Below are positions 34,081-42,468 of a DNA stretch of 49,024 nucleotides, piece by piece. The notes below the pieces were generated by a model, which was given only the letters and a program-made list of their open reading frames with translations, did no database searches and was not told the origin of the DNA. Positions within the stretch are counted from its first letter, which is position 1; each line of letters begins with the position of its first letter. Source of the DNA: Streptacidiphilus anmyonensis (GTDB lineage: Bacteria; Actinomycetota; Actinomycetes; Streptomycetales; Streptomycetaceae). The stretch is taken from assembly GCF_000787855.1 (NCBI RefSeq), contig NZ_BBPQ01000063.1:1-49024 (forward strand). Direction: 5' to 3'. The position numbers were made by a program, and so were the translations under genes.

Positions 34081-34815
34081 CTACGGCATGAGGACGATCT
34101 TGCCGTGGGTGTGCCGACGCTCGAGCTCGGCGTAAACCTCGCGGACCTCCGTCAACGGGTAGACGTTGGCGATCAGCAGCTCGAGGTGTCCGTCGGCGAC
34201 CAGACGGGCGAGCCCGGCGAGTACCTTCGCGCCCGGTACGGCGGCGGCCCCTCCGTCGGTCTTCACCCCGTGCTTTTCGGCTGCCGCGAAGTCGGCGATG
34301 GTGTCGATCCGCTCAGTCGCGACGCCGAGGGCCAGGGCCAATTCGACATACCCGGCTCCGAAGGTGTCGACGAAGGCATCCACGCCGCGCGGCGCGGCGT
34401 CGCTGATGCGGTCCGCGACGCCCTCGCCGTAGCTGACGGGGATCACGTCATGGCTCCTCAGCCAGGCGTGGTTGTGCCCGCTCGCCAGGCCGATGACCGT
34501 GGCCCCGGTGTGGCGCGCGAGCTGGACGGCGCGTGAGCCGACTCCGCCGGCGGCTCCGGAGATGACGACGGTCTCCCCTTTCTCGGGCCCGACGGCGTGA
34601 CTCGCCCCCCACTCGGTGACGCCGGCGACGTACAGGCTGCCCGCCACCTCCCAGGAGACCCGCGCCCGCTTTGCGCGTGAGCTCGTCGGCCTCCACCAGG
34701 ACCAGCTCGGCCTGGGAGGCCCGCTTGTTGCTGAAACCGATCACCTCGTTACCGGGCGAGAAATCCCGCGACCCGGCGCCGACCTTCTCGATGACGCCGG
34801 CGAGGTCGCGTGCGG
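34081..34815 (-). pseudogene. NADP quinone oxidoreductase-like MDR, truncated and frameshifted
   Basis: The C-terminal two thirds read VVISGAAGGVGSRAVQLARH (Rossmann) and end YAELERRHTHGKIVLMP, like zinc-free MDR enzymes. Upstream, RDLAGVIEKVGAGSRDFSPGNEVIGFSNKR with ELVLVEADELTRK stands in another frame, the change lying at about 34658-34670. The first 50 or so residues, including the GroES core start, are absent. Both defects make it non-functional. It lies directly downstream of the HxlR gene, the usual partner of such reductases, on the same strand. Confidence 0.75.
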
Positions 34816-34843
34816 TCGGCCGTGTGGATCGGGTGGCGTTCGA

Positions 34844-35269
34844 TCAGGCAGTTGGTTCTGCTGATGGTTCCATGACAGACCGGCCGCGGCGACGAGCGGG
34901 CGAGGACGGTCCGAGCGGCTGGCTGACGCCAGCTTCGGGTGTTCCTGCCGATGCTGGAGCCATGGTTGCGCCCCAGGCACCCAGCGCGCGAATCGCGGGC
35001 TCGAGGCTGAGGCCTGTGTCGGTCAGTGTGTACTCCACGCGTGGGGGGACCTCCGCGTGGATGACGCGCAGGACCAGCCCGTGCTCCTCCAGGGAGCGCA
35101 ACCGGTCGGTGAGGGTCTTCGGGCTGATACCGGCGAGCGAGGTCCGCAGCTCTGTGAAGCGCTTGGTGCCGCCGAGCAGGTCACGGATCACGAGCATCGT
35201 CCACCTGCCGTCGAGGATCTGCACGGCCCGGGCCACCGGGCAGCCGCCGTCGGCGCATTCCTCATCCAT
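34844..35269 (-). CDS. HxlR-family transcriptional regulator
   Basis: A 141-residue winged-helix regulator: CPVARAVQILDGRWTMLVIRDLLGGTKRFTELRTSLAGISPKTLTDRLRSLEEHGLV is the HxlR signature (C10 could be redox-sensitive). The last 40 residues are low-complexity. AGGGAGA precedes the ATG. Its natural downstream partner, an MDR reductase, is the pseudogene next to it. It diverges from a membrane protein gene, with TAGTTCA repeats between them. Confidence 0.83.
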   Translation of the reverse strand: MDEECADGGCPVARAVQILDGRWTMLVIRDLLGGTKRFTELRTSLAGISPKTLTDRLRSLEEHGLVLRVIHAEVPPRVEYTLTDTGLSLEPAIRALGAWGATMAPASAGTPEAGVSQPLGPSSPARRRGRSVMEPSAEPTA

Positions 35270-35292
35270 GACATCTCCCTGCTCGGACCCAA

Positions 35293-35327
35293 TAGTTCAA
35301 TAACGGATACTAGTTCACTCTTTGACA
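35293..35327. promoter_or_regulatory. TAGTTCA direct repeats and TTGACA -35 element
   Basis: TAGTTCA occurs at 35293-35299 and 35311-35317, 18 bp apart, in the HxlR/membrane protein divergent region. TTGACA at 35322-35327 with TACCGT at 35347-35352 (19-bp spacer) could drive the plus-strand gene. The repeats are HxlR-operator candidates. Confidence 0.45.
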
Positions 35328-35388
35328 ATCGACCCTGGTGCTCGCCTACCGTCACGGCATCGTCCACCTGCTGAACGGAGCACCACCC

Positions 35389-35778
35389 GTGCGAGCACTA
35401 CGCATCACCCTTGTCACCGTCGGAGTATTCCAACTCGCCCTGGGGGCCCTGTTCCTGCTGGCACCCGTGGCAGGCGCCGAGGCGCTGGGCCTGCGCCCGG
35501 CAGCACCCTCGTGGGCGAACTGGCTGTTCGCGATGATGGCCGGCCGCTTCCTCGGCTACGCCTACGGCATGTTCACCGCGGCGCGGGCACCGCGCCTGCG
35601 CGCCAGCTGGATCGACACGATGATCGTCATCCAGGCCATCGACTGGATCGCCACGCTCGCCTACCTGGCCGGCGGAGACCTGAGTCTGAGCCAGGTCAGC
35701 ACCGCCGCGTTCGCGCCGGCGCTCTTCATCGGCGCGCTCCTGTGGTTCCACCCGCGCCGACTGCCCGCCAACCGCTGA
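35389..35778 (+). CDS. four-helix membrane protein
   Basis: A 129-residue protein with four hydrophobic helices (about 5-25, 40-58, 75-95, 105-122). The GTG at 35389 is preceded by GGAG 9 nt away; an upstream ATG would add unlikely residues. It resembles small actinomycete membrane proteins of unknown function. It starts an apparent operon with the methyltransferase (27-bp gap) and is divergent from the HxlR gene. Confidence 0.65.
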   Translation: MRALRITLVTVGVFQLALGALFLLAPVAGAEALGLRPAAPSWANWLFAMMAGRFLGYAYGMFTAARAPRLRASWIDTMIVIQAIDWIATLAYLAGGDLSLSQVSTAAFAPALFIGALLWFHPRRLPANR

Positions 35779-35805
35779 CCGCCAATCACAGCCGAGGAGT
35801 TCCCC

Positions 35806-36480
35806 ATGCGCCGCACCTACCGCACGCTGTACCGGCTGGGCATCGTCCCTTGGGACCAGCCCGGGGCGCCAGCCCCTCTCGTCGACCTCCTCGAGGGCCC
35901 GGCAGCGCTGCCACCCGCCCAGGCCCTGGACCTGGGCTGCGGCACCGGCCGCCAGGCCCACTACCTCGCCGCGCACGGCTGGTCGGTCACGGCCGTCGAC
36001 TACACACCCGAGGCCATCACCGCTGCCCGCCGCGACCATGCGCACGGCGACGTCGTCTGGCGTGTCGCGGACGTGACCGAGCCCGGCGCGGTCGACCCCG
36101 ACGGCCGACTCGCCGGTGCCACCTCGCTCCTGCTCGACAACGGCTGCCTGCACGGGGTCCCGGTGGGACGCCGGACGGGCTGGGCTGCCACGGTCAGCAC
36201 TCTTGCCGCACCAGGGGCTGTCCTGCTGGTGCGTGCCGAACAACACCGACGCCGCGCTATCGGGCCCCGCGGGATCGACGAGAGCGAGATCACCGCGCTC
36301 CTCGCCCACCGTTGGCGACCGCTCGTAACAGTCGAGCCGACCTGGTTCTCCTACGCTCTGCTGCCGGCGACTCCCCTGCCGAGCCAGGACACGGTGGGCG
36401 ATCCCACGGCCCCTGCCGTCGAGCCGGCTGACCGGGGCGACCCAGGAGACCTGGTCGATCCGGGCGAGATGGAAGGGTAG
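35806..36480 (+). CDS. SAM-dependent class I methyltransferase
   Basis: A 224-residue protein with a class I fold: motif I ALDLGCGTGRQAHYLA (40-55), acidic residue in VTAVDYTPEAI (about 68-72) and the post-I segment VVWRVADVTEPG. The last 35 residues are a Pro/Asp-rich tail unusual for the family. The substrate is unknown. Its start MRRTYRTLYRLGIVPWD resembles thiopurine-type and small-molecule methyltransferases. It follows the membrane protein gene. Confidence 0.8.
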   Translation: MRRTYRTLYRLGIVPWDQPGAPAPLVDLLEGPAALPPAQALDLGCGTGRQAHYLAAHGWSVTAVDYTPEAITAARRDHAHGDVVWRVADVTEPGAVDPDGRLAGATSLLLDNGCLHGVPVGRRTGWAATVSTLAAPGAVLLVRAEQHRRRAIGPRGIDESEITALLAHRWRPLVTVEPTWFSYALLPATPLPSQDTVGDPTAPAVEPADRGDPGDLVDPGEMEG

Positions 36481-36892
36481 CTCACGAGATCCGCCCCCGT
36501 TCGTCGGGCAGTGAGGCCGTTTCGCCCCCCTTCGGCCTGGTCCTCGCAGGCACCGGCCGGCTCATCCTGCATCGCGGCCTCCCGGTTGGTTTCGGGGGGC
36601 GGGTGCAGACACGGGACTGGATCGCCGGGCGCCGGAAGCGGTCCGGTATCACGCCCGCGCTCTGAGCTTGGACTGCTGTCCGCACCGCTCGATCGACGCC
36701 GCGCCCCGCCGACCGCTGGGTGGCAGACCGCTGCGTGGCAGACCGGGTCGCGAGGCCGAGCGCCCCCGGTCAGCCCGCCGGAGTGGTGGCGCGGCGGTAG
36801 CGGTCGGCGGTGAGCTGGAGGTGTTCGACCAGTTCCGGTGCGTCTTCGGCGCCGGCTACTGGTGCGGGTGTGAGCGCATCTACGCGGAGTGC
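36481..36892. other. gene-poor stretch with a possible coding remnant
   Basis: No intact gene is seen in these 412 bp. On the minus strand, the end of an open reading (VDALTPAPVAGAEDAPELVE, then HLQLTADRYRRATTPAG, stop near 36778) has codon use typical of the region and follows the TetR gene; it may be the last piece of a lost gene. A short direct repeat built on GTGGCAGACCG occurs at about 36720-36750. Confidence 0.3.
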
Positions 36893-37555
36893 CTATGTCA
36901 GCCGACCCGCCGTGGCTGCGCCGACTAGGAGAAGGGTGATCAGTCGGGTGAGCCGAGGGGCGAAGTCGGACGCTACATGAGCCAAGGCCGGATCCTGTGC
37001 GTAGAGGTGGGCCAGGGTCTCTGGCGGGTTGGACGTCTGCCACTGCGACGCTGCCATCGCGGTCGCGCCGGCGATGACATCCACGGCCTGCTCACGAGTG
37101 ATTCCTGGCATGGCCACCGCCAGGGCATCGGCAATCCCGGCGACAGCGTCCAGCGTCGCGACCTTGAAGTCGCGAACCTGCTCCAGAGTCACGCCGCGTT
37201 CGAGGTTCAGTTGCGCGTGCGCGAGCAGGTCGCAGAAAAGTGGCCGGACTGCCAGGGTCTCGGCCAGCACGGCGGCAAGGTCTGACGTCGGCATCGGGCC
37301 GCGCAGGGCCTCCTCGACAGCAGCGGCCCAGTCCTGCCAGCCATGGGCGGTCAGCAGCAGGAAGACCGCCTCGCGGGATTGGAAGTAGCGCAGCACGGCC
37401 GACTTGTGGACGCCGGCTTCAGCGGCGATGTCCGTGAGGGTGACCGGACGCACGCCGTCGCGCAGCCCCAGTGTGGCGGCGGCCTCGAGGATGTCATGTC
37501 GGCGCTGTTCCTTGTGCTCCGGGCGGCGGGCGCGCTGGAACGGCTGCGTGGTCAT
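36893..37555 (-). CDS. TetR-family transcriptional regulator (SDR/lactonase locus)
   Basis: A 220-residue regulator: ILEAAATLGLRDGVRPVTLTDIAAEAGVHKSAVLRYFQSREAVFLLL is the TetR helix-turn-helix (about 20-65), followed by a TetR_C-type helical domain. TAAAGT (complement of 37562-37567) lies 6 nt before the ATG and no ribosome-binding site is seen, so the mRNA is probably leaderless. The dyad at 37570-37587 sits immediately upstream. It is divergent from the SDR gene at 37663. Confidence 0.86.
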   Translation of the reverse strand: MTTQPFQRARRPEHKEQRRHDILEAAATLGLRDGVRPVTLTDIAAEAGVHKSAVLRYFQSREAVFLLLTAHGWQDWAAAVEEALRGPMPTSDLAAVLAETLAVRPLFCDLLAHAQLNLERGVTLEQVRDFKVATLDAVAGIADALAVAMPGITREQAVDVIAGATAMAASQWQTSNPPETLAHLYAQDPALAHVASDFAPRLTRLITLLLVGAATAGRLT

Positions 37556-37569
37556 GAAAGCACTTTAAC

Positions 37570-37611
37570 GCAACGCTGGTGCGTTGCACTTGCAGACTTA
37601 GCGCACCAGTG
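37570..37611. promoter_or_regulatory. TetR operator dyad plus inverted partial copy
   Basis: GCAACGC (37570-37576) and GCGTTGC (37581-37587) are perfect arms around TGGT. The core CGCTGGTGCG recurs inverted as GCGCACCAGTG at 37601-37611. One site adjoins the TetR -10 element and the other faces the SDR gene. Confidence 0.65.
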
Positions 37612-37662
37612 TTTCACTAAACCGGAGGGGGATCGCCCGCACCTCACGAAAAGAGCTCTCCG

Positions 37663-38520
37663 ATGTCTGCGAAGACCATCGTCATCACCGGCACGTCGAG
37701 CGGGTTCGGTCACCTGGCCGTGCGCCGCTTCGCCGGCGCCGGCTGGAACGTCGTAGCCACCGTCCGCAAGGACACCGACCTGGGCGCCCACGCTGGGCTC
37801 GACAACGTGCGGACGCTCCTGCTGGACGTCGACGACGAGGAAGCCGACCTGGGCTTCGGCGACCTCGCGCTGAGCCAGTTCGGCCGCCTCGACGCGCTGA
37901 TCAACAACGCCGGCTACTTCCAGAGCGGTCCTCTGGAAGCCACGACCATGGACCAGGCCCACCACCAGTTCCAGACCAACGTCTTCGGCCTGATCGCCCT
38001 GAACAAGACGGTCATCCCGATCTTCCGCAAGCAGCGCTCGGGCGTCATCGTCAACGTCAGCTCGATCAGCGCCGACGCCGGATTCCCGTACACCTCGGTC
38101 TACCAGGCGTCCAAGGCCGCTGTCGCCTCGCTCAGCGAGGGGCTGCACGCGGAGCTGGCCGAGTTCGGCGTCCAGGTCAAGGCACTGCACCCGGGCAGCC
38201 ACGAAACCAAGATCTTCAGCAAGGTCGACCGCGCGGAGAACGTCCCCGAGGACTACACCTCCTCCTGGAACACCTTCGCCGCGCTGAACCTCGTCCGCTC
38301 CGAACCGGCGCTCACCGCCGAGGTGATGTTCCGCATGGTCACCGACGGCGACACCAAGAAGGTCCACTACTACAGCGGTCCCGACGGCGAGGCCATCCCC
38401 CGCGTCATGAAGCTCCTCGGCCAGGACTGGTACTTGGAAGAGCTCAGCGCCCGCAATCGCGGCCAGTCCACCGCCCTGTGGGACGCCCTGATGCCCACCC
38501 CCGTCAAGGCGAGCGAGTAG
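37663..38520 (+). CDS. classical SDR
   Basis: A 285-residue enzyme: TGTSSGFG at 9-16, NNAG at 81-84, S133/S134 (NVSSIS), Y147 and K151 (YQASK). The long C-terminal part (about 185-285) is typical of the group that includes 17-beta-HSD-like and ketoreductase relatives. It is similar in layout to the SDR at 11352. GAGCTCTCCG lies upstream, giving a weak ribosome-binding site. It follows the TetR operator and is in series with the lactonase and MBL genes. Confidence 0.86.
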   Translation: MSAKTIVITGTSSGFGHLAVRRFAGAGWNVVATVRKDTDLGAHAGLDNVRTLLLDVDDEEADLGFGDLALSQFGRLDALINNAGYFQSGPLEATTMDQAHHQFQTNVFGLIALNKTVIPIFRKQRSGVIVNVSSISADAGFPYTSVYQASKAAVASLSEGLHAELAEFGVQVKALHPGSHETKIFSKVDRAENVPEDYTSSWNTFAALNLVRSEPALTAEVMFRMVTDGDTKKVHYYSGPDGEAIPRVMKLLGQDWYLEELSARNRGQSTALWDALMPTPVKASE

Positions 38521-38556
38521 CCGTCACCGAACGCCCGCCGTTCAGGGAGACGAGAA

Positions 38557-39649
38557 ATGTCACGCACATCCACGGCGTACGCGTACGTGTCCTCGTACGC
38601 CAACAGTTCCGCCACGGGCTCCGCCGACGCGATCGGCCTGCACGTGTTCCGGCTCGATCGGCACACCGGCGCCCTGACGCCGGTCCAGCAGGTGGCCGGC
38701 GCGAGCCCGGTCTGGATCGAGGTCGCCCCGTCCGGCCGGTTCCTGTACACCTGCTACTCACTCCAGGGCGCTGACACGCCCCGCGTCGGCGCGGTGGACG
38801 CCTTCACCATCGACCCGCACACCGGCATCCCGGAACTCCTGAACCGGGTGCCGTTGCAGGAAAGCGGCTGCGCCCACCTGGCCCTGGCTCCGGACGGACG
38901 GCACGTGGTGGTCGCGAACTACTACGGGGGGCACGTACGCCGTTCTCCCGGTCGGTGAGGACGGGCGGCTCGGCCCCGTGAGCGCGGCGGTGCAGAACAC
39001 CGGAAGCGGCCCGCACCCGCGCCAGGACTCGGCGCACCCCCACGCCGTCGTCTTCGACCCTGACGGCCGGTTCCTCGCGACCGCCGACCTCGGCATCGAC
39101 AAGGTGCAGGTCTTCCGGCTCACCGACGGCCGCCTCGAACACGTCAGCGAGACCTTGCTCCCGCGCGGCACCGGACCCAGGCACCTCGCCTTCACCGAGG
39201 ACGGCAGGACGCTCTACGTGATCGGCGAACTCGACGGATCCATCGCGGTGATCGGCTACGACCCGGCGACCGGAACGCTCCAGGAGATCCGGCAGACCCT
39301 GGCAAGCGAACCATCCGGCTATGCCGGCCCGCCCAGCGGCGCCGAGATCACCGTCCATCCCTCGGGCGACTTCCTCTACGCGTCCAACCGCGGCCCACAG
39401 GCCATCACCGGCTACCGGATCGACCGCCCCACCGGCACCCTCTCCGTCATCGCGCACACCCACCAAGGTGTGAGCGGCCCGACCAACTTCGTCATCGACC
39501 CCAGTGGACGATGGCTCTACGTCAACAACAGCACAGCCGACAACGTCGCCCAGTTCGCCGCCGACCCGAAGACGGGCGAGCTCAACCCCACCGGCCACAC
39601 AACCCCGGTCCCCTTCCCCCTCATGACGGCGATGCACCACCACGACTGA
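38557..39649 (+). pseudogene. 6-phosphogluconolactonase-like seven-bladed lactonase, frameshifted in a G run
   Basis: The two readings together make a complete lactonase_7-type beta-propeller of about 363 residues (SYANSSATGS start; HLALAPDGRHVVVANYYGG; GTGPRHLAF; SGAEITVHPSGDFLYASNRG; GPTNFVIDPSGRWLYVNN). A run of six G at 38926-38931 puts the second half (TYAVLPVGEDGRLG onward) out of frame; five G would restore it. This could be an inactivating mutation or a homopolymer sequencing error. As written the product ends at 38958. It lies between an SDR and an MBL-fold gene. Confidence 0.8.
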
Positions 39650-39782
39650 GGACACCGCGTCACCTACCGGCCCCGCCGCGGGCCAGTCGTTTCCGCCCCC
39701 GGGCCGGCCCCGCGCCACACGAGTTGCACCCCGCCCGCGCCGCCGGCCGGACGAACGACGGGCCCACCGTGAGGAGAACACC

Positions 39783-40628
39783 ATGCTCCGGCCAGCCGCC
39801 CCACAGCGTTCCCAACTGGCCCTGGGAACGACGACCATCACCTACCTGCCCGACGGATTCGCCACGCTCGACCCGGGGACCTTCTTTCCCGGAGCGGACT
39901 GGTCCGCACACCCGGGACACATCCACGACGGGTCACTCGTCCTGTCGTTCGGCTCCTTCCTCATCCGCATGCCCGACCGCAACATCCTCGTCGACCTCGC
40001 CGTCGGCAACGCCGACACCGACCTCCCCGGCGTCGGCCACATGCAGGGCGGTCTACTGCTCGACAACCTCGCCGGTGAACGCCTGTCCCGGGACGACATC
40101 GACACCGTCGTCTACACACACCTGCACCAGGACCACGTCAGGTGGACAACCGATGCCTCCCCCTTCGCTTCCACACCGCGCACGCCCACCGATCTCACCT
40201 TCCGCCGAGCCCGGCATCTGGTCTCCGAACGCGAATGGCAGCACTGGTCGGATCCCTCCACCACCGGCGGCCCCGACCGCGATCTCATCCTCGAACCCCT
40301 GACCGGCGCCATCGAGTTCGTCCAGGACGGGAACACCATCGCTCCCGGGGTCGACGTACTGTCCCTGCCCGGCCACACCCCCGGCCACATCGGCATCACC
40401 GTCCGGGACCCAGCCAGCTCCGCACCCCAGTCCGTGCTCATCGTCTGCGACGTCCTGCACTCGACCGCCCAGATCAGCGACCCCGCCCTGGCGTTCGCGA
40501 CGGACACTGACCGCGCCCAGGCCCGCGCCGCCCGCGAGCACGTACTGGCCCACCCGGCGAGCGTCATCGCGGCCGGTCACTTCACAGGTGCCGTGTTCGG
40601 GCGCGTCACCGGCGAACGGCCTCTATGA
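39783..40628 (+). CDS. metallo-beta-lactamase-fold hydrolase (lactonase-like), intact paralogue
   Basis: A 281-residue protein with the complete MBL metal site: H113, H115, D117, H118 (THLHQDH), then LPGHTPGH, D in LIVCDVLH and H in AAGHFTG. It resembles the broken gene at 9711 along its whole length (GTTTITYLPDG vs GATTITYLIDG; WQHWS vs WRHWT; AIEFVQDGNTIAPGV vs VIEFVQDGDTIAPGV). Members of this branch often hydrolyse lactones or esters. It is intact except that the C-terminus is about 20 residues shorter than the paralogue's. GAGGAGAA precedes the ATG. Confidence 0.85.
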   Translation: MLRPAAPQRSQLALGTTTITYLPDGFATLDPGTFFPGADWSAHPGHIHDGSLVLSFGSFLIRMPDRNILVDLAVGNADTDLPGVGHMQGGLLLDNLAGERLSRDDIDTVVYTHLHQDHVRWTTDASPFASTPRTPTDLTFRRARHLVSEREWQHWSDPSTTGGPDRDLILEPLTGAIEFVQDGNTIAPGVDVLSLPGHTPGHIGITVRDPASSAPQSVLIVCDVLHSTAQISDPALAFATDTDRAQARAAREHVLAHPASVIAAGHFTGAVFGRVTGERPL

Positions 40629-40868
40629 GCACCCTGCTGAACGCATGTTGAGAACCCGCCTGGGAGAGCGAGAGGTCACTGGCACGCCGCAATCCCCATC
40701 CAAATGGACCCATGGCGCTCCACGAACTCATCGGCTACCCCGGGATCCCAGCCAACAGTGAGCATCAGACCTCGCGGACGCTGGGACCTTCCCCTTCAGA
40801 TGAGATCGGACAGAAGTCCGTCCCCGGTACACGGCCCCCGACGTCATTCGACAAGCTGACGCCGCCGA

Positions 40869-41684
40869 TCAGAAGAGCGCATCTTGCTGGGGCGCCTCCA
40901 GAGCCTGCACGGTGGGCTGGAAGAGCCCGAGCAGCATAAAGGTCTTCGGGCGTGCCGCGACGTTGCCGACGAAGAAGTGCGTGGCCCGGCCGGGTGTGAT
41001 CATCTTGGTCCACCAGCGGTCGTGCAGAACGTCTTTGAGGCGGTCGGCCGGATAGGTGCGGCGGAACCTGCGCCACGACTGTCCGGCTTCCCAGTCGTGC
41101 AGACCCATGTCATGCCCTGCGCATGCCTGGTCCTGGCAGCGGAACCGGTAGCGGAACTCGAACGGCACCCACTCCAGCGGGCGGTGGTCCGGGTGGATGA
41201 GGTCGGTCTGGTTCACGATGCCTTTCTGCTCCGCGGACCAGGGCCTGGCGTCCGCCAGCCGGAAGGACTCGATCACGGCGGGCCGGAACAGTCCGAGCGA
41301 TGTGCCGTCTTCTTGCTGGCGTCTCTTGATCGCGCACAACGACGGGGCGATGAGCGGCCGTGCCAGCCGCAGGCGCTCGGCCCAGCCGTCACGGGTGTCG
41401 ACCTCGTCGACGACGGTGAGGCTGTCGAGGTTCGGCCGCAGGCTCTCCGGCCGCCGGTCGGTGTGGTGACGGCGCACGTCGACCTCGACGATGTTGTACT
41501 TCGCGAACTGCTTGTCCTGCTCCAGCAGTCGGTGCGGAACCGGGAACAGCCGCACGTGCCGGACCGGATCACAGTCCAGCCGTATGCCGGCGACACAGCA
41601 CGTCTCCAAGTATTTGTTGGACACGTCGGGATAGGTCTTCACAGTGATCAAGATCCGTGCCCGTTCCCACCCTAAAGGTGTCAT
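40869..41684 (-). CDS. conserved protein of unknown function with a C-H metal-site motif (DUF488 neighbour)
   Basis: A 271-residue protein: ILITVKTYPDVSNKYLETCCVAGIRLDCDPVRHVRLFPVPHRLLE, then the segment IVEVDVRRHHTDRRPESLRP. A C183-x4-C188-x2-H191 motif is followed by DWE (RFRCQDQACAGHDMGLHDWE), which looks like a zinc or iron site. I recall this KTYPxxSxxYxET type as a family of unknown function. ATG 41684 is preceded by GAAGGGGG. It lies 89 bp after the XRE-DUF488 gene on the same strand, so both are probably one operon. The two proteins may work together on nucleic acid; this is only inference. Confidence 0.65.
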   Translation of the reverse strand: MTPLGWERARILITVKTYPDVSNKYLETCCVAGIRLDCDPVRHVRLFPVPHRLLEQDKQFAKYNIVEVDVRRHHTDRRPESLRPNLDSLTVVDEVDTRDGWAERLRLARPLIAPSLCAIKRRQQEDGTSLGLFRPAVIESFRLADARPWSAEQKGIVNQTDLIHPDHRPLEWVPFEFRYRFRCQDQACAGHDMGLHDWEAGQSWRRFRRTYPADRLKDVLHDRWWTKMITPGRATHFFVGNVAARPKTFMLLGLFQPTVQALEAPQQDALF

Positions 41685-41773
41685 GGCCCGGCCCCCTTCG
41701 CCCCTGACACCATTGGGGCCCGCATATGCCATCCGCGCAAGAAGGCCTTCACCTCCACGCCCGAAGCGCGGTG

Positions 41774-42460
41774 TCAGGCCAGGGCGCTGACAGGCAGTTC
41801 GGTGCGCCGGTGGATCTCCCCCAGCACGGCCTGGCGGTGGCAGCGGGACTCGTCCTGCTCAAAGCAGAACACCGCCACCGATGTCTCCTCGGCCAGCACG
41901 GCGAGTTGGGCGAGCTGGTCCTGCGCCTGCTTCTCCTGCAGCACACGTTCGAAGCCGGCCAGCCCCTCCCGCACACGGCCGTCCCAGAAGGGCGCCCGAT
42001 TGTCCTTCGGGTTCCCCAGGGCGCGCAGATGAACGTAGGCAATGTCGGCGTCCGCGAGGGCGCCGCGCAGCCGGGTCTTACTGAAGCCAGGCTTACGGCT
42101 GATCGGCGTCAACCGCACATCCGCGACGGCCTCCACTCCCGCCTCGACGAGCGCAGCGACAAACGATTCGATCGTGCGGCCCTCGTAGCCGGTCGACCAC
42201 AGCCCCGGAACCGGCATCGCCGCGGCCAGCAGGCCGTCCACCGTCACCTCTAGGGCATCGGCCACGGCGGCCAGAGTGAACACCCCGGGCCGCACAACAG
42301 CGCCCTCCTCCAGGCGTGCCACGGTCCGCTCGGACACGCCCGCCTGCTCCGCCAACCGGGCGCGCGACCAGCCCCGCGCCTGACGCAACTCCCTGACGCA
42401 CCTGCCCAACCGGCGGGCACGGGAAGGCTCGTAGGCGGGGGCACGATCCTGGCTGGGCAC
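41774..42460 (-). CDS. XRE helix-turn-helix / DUF488 fusion protein
   Basis: About 228 residues. An XRE helix-turn-helix (about 17-80; VRELRQARGWSRARLAEQAGVSERTVARLEEG) is fused to DUF488 (about 87-225). DUF488 markers are STGYEGRTIESFVAAL, VADVRLTPISRKPGFSK, C199-F-E201 and CHR at 207-209. DUF488 has no established activity. The GTG at 42460 is chosen because TAGGAT lies 8 nt upstream, giving a leaderless transcript. The fusion suggests a DNA-binding sensor. The dyad at 42515-42529 lies upstream. Confidence 0.75.
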   Translation of the reverse strand: MPSQDRAPAYEPSRARRLGRCVRELRQARGWSRARLAEQAGVSERTVARLEEGAVVRPGVFTLAAVADALEVTVDGLLAAAMPVPGLWSTGYEGRTIESFVAALVEAGVEAVADVRLTPISRKPGFSKTRLRGALADADIAYVHLRALGNPKDNRAPFWDGRVREGLAGFERVLQEKQAQDQLAQLAVLAEETSVAVFCFEQDESRCHRQAVLGEIHRRTELPVSALA

Positions 42461-42468
42461 GGCCACCG

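Noticed and set aside
35806..36480. Methyltransferase as an rRNA resistance enzyme
   Set aside because: It has only general class I motifs; nothing specific to rRNA methylases is visible.
36720..36750. Short GTGGCAGACCG direct repeat as a mobile element footprint
   Set aside because: Only two copies with no flanking duplication or inverted ends; probably local sequence duplication.
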